Source: Chara braunii (taxonomy: Eukaryota > Streptophyta > Charophyceae > Charales > Characeae). Taken from it: a stretch of 38,860 bases of DNA. The notes under the pieces are model-generated. The model did not search any database and had not been told where the DNA came from. It saw nothing but the letters and a program-made list of their open reading frames with translations. The translations under genes and the position numbers were made by a program. Positions within the stretch are counted from its first letter, which is position 1; each line of letters begins with the position of its first letter. Shown here one piece after another: positions 27,741 through 38,752 of the stretch. Location of the stretch: NCBI GenBank assembly GCA_003427395.1, contig BFEA01000438.1, forward strand, positions 847,223 to 886,082. Reading direction: 5' to 3'.

Positions 27741-29650
27741 TCGTAGGGTGTCGTGAGAGGTATAGTCGGTGCGCACGGTCAGAGTGGTGACTTTGTTAAA
27801 TCTTCTTACAAGAAAAATCATGCGTGACACGATCATGAGGTTTCCACCCTTACTGCAGCGTTCGGGACCGCCACGAGCAAGAGGTGACACCATTGCAGAG
27901 GACCTTCGGTTGCCTGTCGGGGTCCTATGTGAACGAACTTGGGTTTGGTTAATTGAAGCCCTAGCAAAACGAGAAAAACAAAAGGTAGAGTACTATATAG
28001 CTTTCATTAGTTAGTAAGAAAGTTATTAAGGATAATTTTCAATCTAAGGAAGTTTTTTAGATAGAACGAGTATGAGTTGAAGTATCTTAGTATGCGCTTC
28101 TACTGTTTCCCTCATGGAGATAGTTACTCCCATGTCTGTTTGTACAGGAACATGTGGGTTAGCGGCTAAGGGTCAGTCTAATAGTGAATGAACCAATCGG
28201 CACAATAGGATTTGACTAGTCTTGTCAAATCTACCCGAGAGGTTTCTATTACAATTTCCTCTTCTGATTATAACACTTTCTACCTCAACAACGACTACAT
28301 ACTCCTACTTTCTGACGTTTTGATTTAAGACTCATTAAATAAACTAAAGTAACTAGATAGCTTATACTACGTCGTCACTTTCAGATCCCCTCGTGTCAAT
28401 ACGTATTCCTAGTCATAGGCATTACCTTAATCACTAGGTAACTAGGCACTTAGGACATTAATCTAGGTACTACATTCCTCCAGCCATGTCGAGCGGGTTA
28501 GGCACTGGAAGGGGAAGAGGTGGACGACAGGGGAAGACTACAAAAAAGTTTTCTGATTTGACTAGGGAAAGAGAATAGCGGGAGGAAGAGGAGGAGGAGG
28601 AGGGAGAGAAATGGGGAGGGGTAAGATTGCGCCGACACAAGGAAGACTTGTGCGAGCGTATGTCGTCTCCTTGGAGAATGGCTTATTACTCTTATAAATA
28701 TGAAAAGCAATATGGCACGCCACCCCCGTGCTTTGAACCAACTCCTCGATCTTATCCAATGACATATTTCCCCCCCACTTTTCCATGACATGACGAATTT
28801 AACAATTAACTGTCATTCCCCAACCGCCTCGACCAACTCTTCCACCACCGTCACGTGTGCCTGACCCTCCCGTAGTGTCTCGGGCTGCACCTGCGGACCA
28901 TAAGTTATATATCACTCTGGCGCCGTTTTTTCCTATGTTAGAATGAACTATGTTGGTTAATCTAATATCTATTGTACAAAGGGATCATTTGAAGATGTCA
29001 TCTTATTGACACGAAACATGACTAGGATTGGTAGTAATTTAGTATTTGTCTAGGTCGTTGGGCAAAAACACCCTCTAGAGGGAGTAGATCACGATGACTT
29101 CAATACTTCTCTATTTGTCAATAATGATACTCATAATGGAGGAGATATCCGCCTAAGAAGAGAGAAAGAGGATGATAAAAGTTGACGACATCAACTCAGG
29201 GACGTCCAATCCGAATAGGCGTGGGGGAACCCCTGTGAGTTTGTATCCTAGGCGGGCGTATTCTTCCCCTTCATTCATGATATAAGTAATGATAGATCGA
29301 CTATGGTAAAAGGATGGAGAAAAAGTCTTAGTCAAATGTTACTGAGTCAAGAATGCATCTGGGAATACAAGGAGGTCCGAATATGAATAGTGTCAGTAAG
29401 GACCCTCATTTGCTATGGGTTCTTAGTAAAAGTTTAGTTTTAGGAAAGATTTAATGTGGGGTGAGTCCGTCTTTGGGAGAATTTTAGAGGTTGGTTTCGT
29501 CTATAAAGGGGTATCCAAAGGTTTCTGATCCTGAGTATAGTTAGTAAGGCAGTGAGGAATTTCGTGTTAAATCGTTCTTTTTATGTTTAACTTTGTGGCA
29601 AGATTCAGATATGAGAATATTTGTTAGAACTCATCTAGTCCAAGGTCATC
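27741..29650. repeat. 1.9-kb tandem duplication, copy 2
   Basis: See copy 1. Copies differ at roughly one base in ten, so the duplication is old. Both carry the same plus-strand tail LAKxEKxKVEYYIAFIS (ends at 26110 and 28014). Confidence 0.9.
28487..28790 (+). pseudogene. Decayed ORF in duplication copy 2
   Basis: From ATG 28487 the frame reads MSSGLGTGRGRGGRQGKTTK, then a stop, an acidic run, then MAYYSYKYEKQYGTPPP and RSYPMTYFPP. The shared reading frame in both copies suggests a real ancestral protein, basic at the start and Pro/Tyr-rich after. Family unknown. Confidence 0.4.
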
Positions 29651-30051
29651 TACCTGAACATATCCAATTGAATCTAAGTGTTTAAATTTATTCTTTTTAA
29701 GGTCATTCATTTGAGTCTATCTGTGTAAATTTATCTATTCGCGATAATTAATTCAAGTCAAACCTATTTAATACTGTTCATATGAGACTATCTATCTAAC
29801 ACATTTTTTTATTTATGGTTACTCGCCTGAGTTACCCATTTTAGTTTATTTATTTAAGATTGTACGTTTTAATCCGTCCTTATGAGCTAATCAAATATGA
29901 CTATTCGTTTATGTTTATTCACTCTAAACTATATAAATGAATTACTCTTCTTATAAAGAGTATATAAGTGCTACGCCGAATCCACGTTCGACGTGAGATC
30001 GAAGATGAATGGAGTGACCTACTTCTTGGGAGAAAAAATTCTTTGAAAAGG
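29651..30051. other. AT-rich stretch without gene
   Basis: Short repeated phrases around CTATTTAA and ATTCATTTGAGTC; no ORF of note. Confidence 0.5.
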
Positions 30052-31545
30052 TGGTCAGTGTATACAGTCTACTTTTGGGGGAGTTGCAATCCTAAGTTAT
30101 CCTTTCATTGAAAAATGACTTGAAGGAGCTATAAATTCGTCTTCTAAAGTAATACTTGTGAGACCCGCGCCGAAACTATATTCCTGGTCTATAGTGGGGT
30201 GTTGTCGCATAATCCTTTGAGGAACGCTGACTATATTATTACTGAGAACAAGAAAAATATTTGAGCCTTGTTAGCCTATAGTCTATGGCAAAGGCAACTA
30301 CTACCTGCCGCAAGGAAATATAGGATTATTCTCCAACTATCTTTGTGTCAAGTGGGTTTACATGCACGAGATAAGATATGTCATCCTGGAACGTGTATGG
30401 TGGGGTTATTGACTACTTGACAAAGGTCTGCAAAGGAATGAACATTGAAATCGGAGGGTGAAGCAGTGAGCTTGGTTCTTGAGTGGGGCTCGGGAGTCTA
30501 AGATGTTAATCCTTTTAAGGGATTACACTGCCTCTTGACACAATATACTCCTGTCGAAGCTCGAGGAGTAAAATGTAGTACTTTCATTATTTTATATCTA
30601 AAAATATTTTTGTTAAAAATTTTATTGACTACATCATGATTGTTGTTTATCGTAACTGCTACCATAAGTTTCTCGTCATCACTATGCACGCATATGTCAG
30701 GTAAAATTGTCTTTTCGCTTGCTAATACTATTTTCTTACTCAACTATTATAATTATTGATTATTGCTATCACTATGACTTTATATCCCTACTATAAGTAA
30801 TAGTCACTATGAAAATTTATGACATTCAAAATTCAAAAATTGTAAATACATTATTATCGCAGTATATTACCACATGCTTTTGAATGGTTTTAGACGTTGA
30901 AAATAAATAATGTTAGTGATATATGATTTGAAGACTACCTTTCAGAAAAAATATTATAAAAATGAGGGGTAATGTATAGTAATGGAAGAAGCTTGATGGG
31001 CGTTTTTCTGTGTAAGCAGGACCCAAGGCAGTTGAATCCGGCCAAGGAAAAATCCAGATTCCAATTATTTAAGTAGTTGAGAATTAAGAAAGGATTACCC
31101 GTAACTGGTTGATGGACGACACTTTGATTTTCTTTCTTTTGAATATTAAAATATGATTTTCACATTTCTATTTCTTCAGAGGAGACATCGTACTCTAGTG
31201 TGAGGTAAGATTTGTGGCGTATTTGTTATTTATTTCCCCTTTGATGCAATGTTATACTTCAGTAAATAGGACATCCGAGGTGTCATAGAGTGTGTACTTC
31301 GTTATTCTTATTTGTTAAATTTATGAATTTTTGTTGTCTCTTTTATAGTTTTCTGACTCGACAGTTGTACCTTAGCAATTGAGGATAGGAGAGGCATGTA
31401 ACTCGAGATCAAGACGTCATTTTTTAGAGGAAAGGTTATTTAAGGCTCATATTTTATATTCGACTAAGTTTTTATTCTTCAGAGTCATATTTGAATTCTA
31501 TTTATGGAGGTATGTCGGCAATGAGCACCATCACTTTCACAATTG
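30052..31545. repeat. Duplicated block X-Y, copy 1 (long form)
   Basis: X (30052-30352) and Y (31073-31545) are separated by about 720 bp here. Both recur next to each other in copy 2. Landmarks: GACCCGCGCCGAAACTA in X and GAGGAGACATCGTACTCTAG in Y. No gene. Confidence 0.8.
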
Positions 31546-32347
31546 AGTTGGTCAATGTGTAGAGTCTACTCTTAGGAGAGTTGAAATCCTAAGTTATCCT
31601 TTCCTTGAAAGATGACTTGAAGGAACTATAAATTCATTTTCTAAAGTAGTAGTGAGACCCGCGCCGAAACTACATTCCTGGTCCATAGTGGGATGTTGTC
31701 GCATAATTCTTTGAGGAATGGTGACTACATTACTCTTGAGAACGAGGAAAGTATTTTAACCTTGTTAGACTATAGTCTATGACAAAGTCCACTACTACCT
31801 GTCGCAAGGAAGTGAGGGATAATTCCCCAACTATCTTTGTGTCAACATTGAAAATTAGGAAAGGATTATGCCTAATTGGTGGATGCCTAACTAGTGGATG
31901 CATGACACTTTATATTTCTTTCTTTTGAATTTTATAATAGGATCTTCACATTTTTATTTCTTCGGAGGAGACATCGTACTCTAGTAGTTGAGTGTGAGGT
32001 AAGACTTGTGGCGTGTTTGTTATTTATTTTCCCTTTGATGCAATGTTGTACTTTATTAAATAGGATATCTAAGGTATCATAGAGTGTATACTTCATTATT
32101 TTTATTTGTTAAATTTACAAAATTTTGTTGTCTCTTTTATAATTTTGTGACTCGACAATTGTACCTTAGCAATTGAGGATAGGAGAGGCATGTGACTCGA
32201 GTTCAAGACGTCATTTTTTAGAGAAAAGGTTATTTAAGCCTCATATTTTATATTCGACTAAGTTTTCATTCTCCAGAGTTATATTTGAATTTTATTTATG
32301 GAGAGGTATGCAGACAATAAGCATCATCGCTTTCAAAATTGAGTTGG
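31546..32347. repeat. Duplicated block X-Y, copy 2 (short form)
   Basis: X (31546-31846) is directly joined to Y (31848-32347); the 720-bp middle is missing. The ORF at 32173-32412 overlaps Y and has no recognised product. Confidence 0.8.
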
Positions 32348-33288
32348 TCCAGTGTCTGGTTTTGATTGATGAAGTGTGTATCGTGGATGTGTGTGCGATC
32401 TATGCTATCTAGTCTTGAACTAAGATGCTCAGAAAACACGCCTAAGAGTTCAAGAAAAATAAAATGAAATGTGACATGTACAATATGAGAGTGTCTTGCA
32501 TTGTTTGTCAGTTTTTGTCATACTTTGTCTTATGCGGTTGTTATCGAAAAAGAGCCCGAAAATAGGGTTATGAAAGTGTCAAAGTTTTTGAGGCATTTGA
32601 AAAATCCTGCGAGTCAGGGAAATGATGTATGTTATGAATGAAATTTATGTTTTTTCCGCCTTCTGACAAGAGAAGGAGCCAAACAAATATTTTTGGTTGA
32701 CTTTCCTGTTGATAAAAAATCCCTGAGACGTGTGTCTGCCTAACCTATGATCGAGGTCTGGGAGACACGACCCCTAAGTGGCACTTTGACGATGCCCTTC
32801 GATCAACCACTAAGTGGCAATATGACAATCATGATAAATCAATTCTTATTGGTGAAAATTTTCCATATATACATCTCATAAGGTTCGTTCATCCACGAAG
32901 TGGCAACTGACGAGGGGAGAAAAAATTATGTCAAATTGCTTCGGTATCAAGGTTGGGCCAAGAACCGGCCGGATCACCTGCCCCGGTCTAACCGAAGCAA
33001 GACCGATCTAGGGGGGGTGAACCGACAAAACCGGATGCCCCCCAAAAATGCCTAAATTTTTTTAGTTTTTTTTCCTAATGATGACATCCGACTGTGCTCG
33101 CTGAGATCTGTCGGATTCCGCATTAAAACCTGTGAAATCATAATCTTTTTGGTGTGGGGGAGGAGTGGGGGGGGAGGATTTGGGGTTGGGGTGGGGCCGT
33201 GGGGGGACAATTTTTTATGCCGCGGGGTGCATTTTTTGGGTCTGCAGGCTAGCGAGAAGCATCATACATACCTGATGGAAGACGAGGC
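32348..33288. other. No gene; AT-rich then GC-rich
   Basis: Contains repeated CACTAAGTGGCAA phrases (about 32775-32825) and a CCGGATC/ACCGG-rich patch (about 32960-33040). Nothing coding was recognised. Confidence 0.5.
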
Positions 33289-33512
33289 AGACGACAGTAC
33301 GAGGTGGAAAATGCTGAGAAGAAAAGGGTAAAGAAGAAGAAGAAGAAGAAGAAGAAGGAGAGGAGGAAGAAGAAGAACAAGAAGAAGGAGAAGGAGAAGG
33401 AGAGGAAGAAGAAGAAGAAGAAGAAGAAGAAGAAGAAGAAGAAAGATAAAACAGATAGAGCAGCGGCTCAACAACCAATCCAAATGTTTTTTAAGTCAAA
33501 CATGTCTTCAAT

Positions 33513-33580
<68 letters not shown>

Positions 33581-33710
33581 GACGACAGTGTGAGGTGGAA
33601 AATGCAAAGAAGAAAATGGTAAAAAAAAGAAAAAAAAAAAAAAAAAACAGATAAAGGGCAGAAACATTGAGAGCAGTGGCTCAAGAGCTGATTTAAATGT
33701 TCTTCAGCGT
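33289..33710. repeat. Tandem duplication carrying (AAG)n, (CT)n and (A)n tracts
   Basis: CAGACGACAGT-GAGGTGGAAAATG begins both units (near 33289 and 33581). Unit 1 holds an AAG array (33329-33444); unit 2 has a short A-rich run at the same place. A (CT)n tract (33515-33577) lies between. All ORFs here are low complexity. Confidence 0.85.
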
Positions 33711-34002
33711 GGCGATGGCAATGGCGAGCGCGAAGGTGGCGGGCTAGCGCAGGGACAATGGCTTCAACGGGCTCGCCTGCAGGTCGAAGTTCATGTCTGT
33801 TCGAATGAGTATAACGTCAACCTCGATGTAGTCTCCTGTGGTTGGGGTCGTGGCGGTGGACGGGGTTAGGGTGGCTGTAGACCAGCAGGATCGCATTTTC
33901 GAATTTGAAAACACCAGCTTGTAGAACCCTGGAATTTTGAAAGCTCATGCGGCGGATCTTCACTGCCGATCTCAAATGATCAGCGGTGGAGATCCGCTGC
34001 AT
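33700..34002 (-). pseudogene. Possible broken exon, unidentified
   Basis: ATG 34002 opens SFQNSRVLQAGVFKFENAIL; near 33830 another minus frame continues VDVILIRTDMNFDLQASPLK. The amino-acid texture is protein-like but no family was recognised. It may be part of the nested element. Confidence 0.25.
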
Positions 34003-35031
34003 GTTCTTTCGAAATTAAGGGGTCCTATAGGCCCCTTTTTTTTCGACATTGTGGCGGCCTTCTAGAGGTTGGGCGGACACGGGGACGCCTTGAAATCCCC
34101 GGTACCTCCCCCCCACCGTCATGAGCTGGTTTGGACCGGCGGCCTGCCAAACGGGTGGACCGGCCGGTTGGACCGGCAGGCTCCCGGACGTGGGAGGGCC
34201 CCTCGGACCATCCGGGGACCAGCACTGTTCGGTATATATTTTAAAATGAACATTGTCCATCCACTCTAGGATGCCAGTCTGAAAGACTTAAAACTACCAA
34301 GCCTATGGTAGAAAATTGACATCATTGGGACGTAACTCCCAACGTAGGCTGCTGACCAAGGATAATCAGGCAGCGGGCCTTTCGATTACGGTCTGGACGT
34401 GAAACCGTAGGAGGGGGCTCATTAATGATGAAATTGGTCCAGGTACATATCGGTGGGATCAAGAGTCGGGTCTAGAAAATTTCATAGGAGGATTTTACGC
34501 GATATTGCGTAACCAATACGGGTACCACTGTTAAAATAACAATGGGGTGGGCTGTAGTTTCGGTCTGATCAACTGAATGTGGTGGGTTGAGGTCAAGGTC
34601 GCCGATCCCCTCACATTAGACTTCGGGTAGGACGGTAAAATTTGACTTAGGTTAAGACCCACACCCAAAGGGTGCGATTCAATTCTGATTCCAAACTCCT
34701 CGGACACCCAACGAGATCCTGACAAATAAAGTCTAAAGTTGGGGGAAGAAACTATCATTGTCTTCCTTTATGACCTCCATAACTATAGTACGAATCTAGT
34801 AACCCCACTTGGGTTTATATGAAATGATCTTTATTGGGAATTAACATTTTTGGATATGTGGGAGACCCAAGTAAAAACCTTGGCAGTACGAGGACGAAAG
34901 TCAGGGTCTGCAAACTGCAACTTCATTTAGGAAATCGGATTTTGACAATTTATCAAGTCAAAAGGCCTTTGTTTGCATTTAGATTCCCCAGCGACGGGGA
35001 CATCCCTTAATGGGGTCCGAGAATATTGTCC
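34003..35031. other. No gene recognised
   Basis: Starts with a GGGGTCCTATAGGCCCC near-palindrome (34020) and a CCGG-rich patch (34130-34220), then plain sequence up to the palindrome at 35032. Confidence 0.5.
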
Positions 35032-35060
35032 GAGCAAACACCCTTGTAGGGTGTTTGCTC
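35032..35060. repeat. Perfect 13-bp inverted repeat at the edge of the insertion
   Basis: GAGCAAACACCCT, spacer TGT, AGGGTGTTTGCTC. The right arm is the start of the right direct repeat. Confidence 0.95.
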
Positions 35061-35571
35061 ATGTTTTTGCAGTCGATGCAACGTCGACTTCAATTGCCAT
35101 GACGAAGTCGATCTGAACTTAAAAGTGTACGTGTTTTTTTTTTCGCACAACATTCTTAAACGATTTCCTCGACTATTGAGGCCAGGGCCAATCGGTGAGA
35201 AAATCTTGATAAGTATGCGCGCGCGTTATTGTGACACACACTTTAATGGGCAGGATCGATAGTAATACCCTTCGACCGAACAGGTTGAGGGGTCGATTGG
35301 ATTAGTGTTACGTGAGGTAAATCTCCACACTAAGACTTAATCGTCAGTACATTAGTCATAATAAATTAATATACGCCTACCTAAGGGTGGTGACAACCCC
35401 TTGGGTAGAGGTAAGTTGTACCTCGCGGTACCCCGACCTGTCGTGGGGTGCAGCGAGAGGTATAGCCGTCGTGCACGGTCGGAGTGGTGACTTGGTTATT
35501 TCTTATCACATGAAAAACCTTGCGTGACATGACCGTGAGGTTTCGACGCTCACTGCAGCGTTCGGGACCGT
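35047..35571. repeat. Right terminal direct repeat of the nested insertion
   Basis: Copy of 25446-25970, ending at GTTCGGGACCG. Transposase sequence resumes within a few bases. Confidence 0.85.
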
Positions 35572-35575
35572 TGTG

Positions 35576-36541
35576 CGCAACAACGTTCCTCGCAGTCTTG
35601 TGGCATGTGTCGAAGTACGCCTTATCGTCGGGATGCACAACTCCGTCACAAGGGACCACCACCCACGACAAAGGGTCATACATATTGTCCCCGAGCACGT
35701 ATCCCGTTGTCCGCACCCCGCCAGGTAGAACCACCGCCTCTGCCATGAACAACGTTCCTACCTCCGCACGCCTACACAAAGAGGAGTTCTACAACACCCT
35801 CACGTTGTGGACACTAATGGGGATAGGCGGCGAACACGTCGATGACGCGCATGTCCAGATCAATGATAGCATGAGCCACCATCGAAATTTTGTTGTTTGC
35901 GATTGAAATAATTCTCCGACGAAGTTGGCGGGCTTGTCCACGTAGACGTGGGTGCAATCCATGCACCCGTAGCAGTTCAGGAAGCCTTTGGCCGTGAACG
36001 CGCGCACGACTTGTAGCAACCGTCGACCCGTTCACATTGAGATCTTGTCGGGGTACGCCGACAAGATGGCATTGATGACATCCCTCACTGCCTTGACCCC
36101 GGATGACCTCCCCATGTCGAAGGACGACATGGCACTGTCGAAGGTCTCACCGGACGCCCATCTGTAAAGAGCGAACGAGACGAGGTGCTCAAGCAGGAAT
36201 GGGCTGCGGTAGTGGGTGAGTCGACGTCGAAGATAGGGCGCGCACGCGAACCCACCACCTCGGGGTGTCTCTCGGCAACACTCCAGCCAAGACGACATCA
36301 GTCATGAGGAATGATGCATCCCACACACTGGCAGAGGACACCGAATCCGCCATCGCGTGTGTCACAATGGCCTCCCTCGCCTCGAGTCTTTTCGCCAAGC
36401 GTTGTCGAATCCAATTCCACGTTTTGCAGGTGCGTCGACACTGCGACCGAAGTTGTCGCCAGCAAACGCTTCTCCCGTTCCGTCAGCCCGCGACGTCCAC
36501 TGTCCTCACCGCATGAAGCCATGGCGTCAACCTCCGTCTCG
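35576..36541 (-). pseudogene. Harbinger transposase, N-terminal and catalytic part, several frameshifts
   Basis: Read on the minus strand: MASCGEDSGRR near 36520; a helical N-terminus; FALYRWASGETFDSAMSSF and GVKAVRDVINAILSAYPDKI (about 36190-36040), the helix-turn-helix region of HARBI1-like proteins; GCMDCTHVYVDKP with the first catalytic Asp (near 35955); AIIDLDMRVIDVFAAYP with the second (near 35840); GYVLGDNMYDPLSWVVVPC (near 35680); and KTARNVV at 35585, where the insertion interrupts. At least three frame changes (near 36420, 36290 and 35890) make it a pseudogene. The DDE_Tnp_4 family is clear from order and spacing. Confidence 0.8.
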
Positions 36542-36929
36542 CCCTTCAAACCCCGCTTCAAACACCCACCTTTTTGATGAACCCCCCCCACCCCGGGTGC
36601 TGTCTGTGGCGACGAGGAACTGGACACTCCGGGTAAACTGCGCCCCGCTTGCACGTACACGGAGTGTAGATGGCGATGAGATGGCGACTGAACGCGTGGA
36701 TTTAACCACCGCCTTCACGAGGAGACCTCGGTTGCTGAAAATTTGAAATTCAAAAAAGCGGCACGGTCGCGCACTTCCGTCGGCGCTACCCACACTGGTC
36801 CCTCGGCCGAGTGGGCCCGCGTGAAGATGGACATTGTTTCGTCCGGGAAACGCACTACTGGATTTCGCGGCGCTGAACAGCGCCCTGCGAAAAGGGGGCC
36901 CAGGGTGTTTTCGTTTCAAGGGCGGCTTC
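36542..36929. other. Sub-terminal Harbinger sequence, no gene
   Basis: Between the transposase start and the proposed right inverted end. Overlapping ORFs on both strands lack protein character. Confidence 0.4.
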
Positions 36930-37040
36930 TAGTGCACATGGAACGAAGATTCGTTGTAGTGAAAAGTAACCACAATTTCGTGATTAGGGCGCACTCAAAA
37001 CTCAAGAGTTCTCTAGTGGTGTGTAAACAGGCCCTGAGAA
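36930..37040. repeat. Proposed right terminal inverted repeat of the Harbinger element
   Basis: Read inverted it starts GTTCTCAGGGCCTG, then CACACCACTAGAG and AATCTTCGTTCCA, parallel to the left end. Confidence 0.4.
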
Positions 37041-37350
37041 CTTTACCATTCCCGACCATAGATTACTAAAAAAATAAAATAAAAGATTACCGCATGACTA
37101 ATGCCCTGAGAACTGTATGGCACTAAACTCGCTTTTCTATCCAAAGTTGATGCTTCCACTAATAGACACAAAACTATTCTTTACTGCTCACCTCTACCGC
37201 CTATCTATTGTACCTAATACACAGACCTACAAACTAACGGTCTGACCCGGGCCTACTCGATGGTAATATTTGCAGGCCGTCACCCTTTTAAAAAAAGAAA
37301 AAGAAAAAACAGAACAGATAGGAGTGATGGTAAGAGAATGCACCTCTGTT
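37041..37350. other. No gene recognised
   Basis: Contains a second GCCCTGAGAACT (37104), so the right end of the Harbinger element could also be here. Confidence 0.4.
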
Positions 37351-37352
37351 AC

Positions 37353-37440
37353 AGCAGGTAATAGCTCCCCACCAATAGACTGGAGCCGCTTGCAAGACAG
37401 GTAGAGGCTCTACCTGTCTTGCAAGCGGCTATTACCTGCT
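37353..37440. repeat. Perfect 47-bp palindrome with outer arms
   Basis: Arms 37384-37406 and 37408-37430 are a perfect 23-bp inverted repeat around one G. Outer arms AGCAGGTAAT (37353-37362) and ATTACCTGCT (37431-37440) also pair, with 21 extra bases on the left side. Confidence 0.95.
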
Positions 37441-37485
37441 GGAAATAGCCCTCAGCCTAGCTTTCCAGCCCGGGCGCCCGGGCCT
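37440..37485. repeat. Two further short palindromes
   Basis: GCTGGAAA and TTTCCAGC form a 31-bp hairpin (about 37438-37469), followed by the palindrome CCCGGGCGCCCGGG. Confidence 0.8.
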
Positions 37486-37684
37486 CCCCAGGTCGCCGGG
37501 AAGGGCGCTCGGGGCGCCCGGCCATGCGAACGCCCCGGCCAGGCCCCCAGGCCTCCACAGCGCCGCCCCTCAAATCGCTTAGAATTTTTTTTTGGAGGCC
37601 GCCACAATTTGTTTTTGGGGTCCGGTAGGCCCCATTTCGTAGTTCGTTTTTTTTGGGACCTGGGCCGTCGATCTGCGTTGATCG

Positions 37685-37975
37685 ATGGCGCGCAAGTCCC
37701 AACATTTTGAATTCGAATCTTGGGACTTACCGCGCGGCCCTGCGCCCTCTGCCCTCCGCCCTCCGGCCTACCCCCTCGCACCAGTCCGTTGTTTCCCCGC
37801 CGTTGGTGCCCTGCCGCGGTCGTCCGCGCCATCGTTATCGTCATCGCCCTGCCGAGCCGCCATCGCCATCTCCCTGCTGCCCTCCGGCGCGCCACCGTCG
37901 TCACCGTCTAGGTCCAGCCGCGCCATCCTCCTCGCCCCTGACGAAGACTGCTTGCGCCGCCATCGCCAACTCAGG
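37685..37975 (+). CDS. Weak candidate first exon with splice-donor-like end
   Basis: ATG 37685 opens 97 codons, Pro/Ser/Arg/Ala-rich. Near the end lies AACTCAG/GTAAGT (junction near 37974), a good plant-type 5' splice site, followed by a T-rich stretch. The low-complexity composition and absence of a known domain argue against it. No downstream exon is visible before the window ends. Confidence 0.2.
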
Positions 37976-37987
37976 TAAGTTTTTTTT

Positions 37988-38345
37988 CCCTTCTTCTTCT
38001 TCTTCTTCTTCTTCTTCTTCTTCTTCTTCTTCTTCTTTTTCTACTTCTTCTTCTTCATCTGTACTACGTCTTTGTTTGTTCTTCTTCGTTTTGTCTCATT
38101 CTTCTTCCTCTCCTTCTTCTCCTCCATTTGGTCGTGTTCTTTTCCTTCTTGGTTGTTTCTTCGTCTTCTTTTCTTTTTTTCCTTTGTCGTTTCTTCTTCT
38201 ATTTGGTCTTATTCTCCATCGGTTCTTTTTTTTTCTTCTTCTCTTTCTTGTCGCCGCCTCTTCTTCTTCTTCTTCTTTTTCTTCTTCTTCTTCTTTTTCT
38301 TCTTCTTCTTCTTTTTCTTCTTCTTCTTCTTCCTCCGCCATAGCG
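37988..38345. repeat. (CTT)n-rich pyrimidine tract
   Basis: Pure CTT runs at about 37990-38037 and 38255-38330 with imperfect C/T-rich sequence between. The 236-codon plus-strand ORF and the Glu/Lys ORF on the other strand are artefacts of this tract. Confidence 0.9.
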
Positions 38346-38696
38346 CTTCATCCTCCGCCATAGAGCTTCATCAACAAATCATCATCTTCTTTTTTTGGGG
38401 GGGAATGCTTGATTATGCTTCGGCTCCGTCTGCCGTAGCCTCCCTCCTCCCTCCCCCCTCCCCCCTCCTCCCTCCTCCTCCATCAGTCTCCCTTCCCCGT
38501 CCTCCTCCCTCGTTAGATTCCCTCCCTCCATCAGGCTCCCTTTCCCCTCCTCCTCCCTCCATAGACTCCTTCTTCTTCTTCCCTTCTTCGTCATCTTCTT
38601 CTTCCTCCTCTTCTTACTCTCTCCCTCTCTTCTTATTCATCTTCCCTTCTTCTTCCTCCTCTTCTTACTCTCTACAGTCCTTCTTGGACGCCATAG
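38346..38696. other. C/T-rich sequence without gene
   Basis: CTCC-rich blocks with no coding signal. Confidence 0.6.
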
Positions 38697-38752
38697 TCTT
38701 CTTCTTCTTCTTCTTCTTCTTCTTCTTCTTCTTCTTCTTCTTCTTCTTCTTC
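38697..38752. repeat. (CTT)n microsatellite
   Basis: About 18 units, followed by two ~30-bp units starting GTAGAGTTCTGC or GTTAGAGTTCTGC up to about 38820. Confidence 0.95.

Larger units (their letters stand above)
25446..35575. mobile_element. 10-kb insertion inside the transposase gene, family unknown
   Basis: It separates the C- and N-terminal parts of one transposase gene, so it arrived later. Its ends are direct repeats of about 525 bp (25446-25970 and 35047-35571), which favours a very decayed LTR-like element. However, the outer motif AGGGTGTTTGCTC is also present inverted at 35032-35044, which favours a terminal-inverted-repeat element of 9.6 kb followed by a truncated second head. 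No RT, integrase or transposase was recognised inside. The interior is AT-rich and full of duplications. Confidence 0.6.
21082..37040. mobile_element. Decayed PIF/Harbinger-type DNA transposon split by a nested insertion
   Basis: The composite contains the two genes expected of PIF/Harbinger, a DDE transposase (minus strand, two halves) and a Myb/SANT-like protein (plus strand). Without the nested 10-kb insertion its length is about 5.8 kb. Candidate inverted ends are CCGCTCAGGG...CACACCACT at 21082 and, inverted, CCCTGAGAAC at about 37035; both sides also share TCTTCGTTCCA further in. A TTA precedes the left end, as expected for the 3-bp TWA target site, but the right copy is unclear. Confidence 0.65.

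Noticed and set aside
33215-33654. Lys/Glu- and Ser/Leu-rich ORFs
   Set aside because: Translations of (AAG)n and (CT)n tracts.
37653-38363. 236-codon plus-strand ORF
   Set aside because: Its long Ser/Phe tail is a (CTT)n microsatellite; no protein family.
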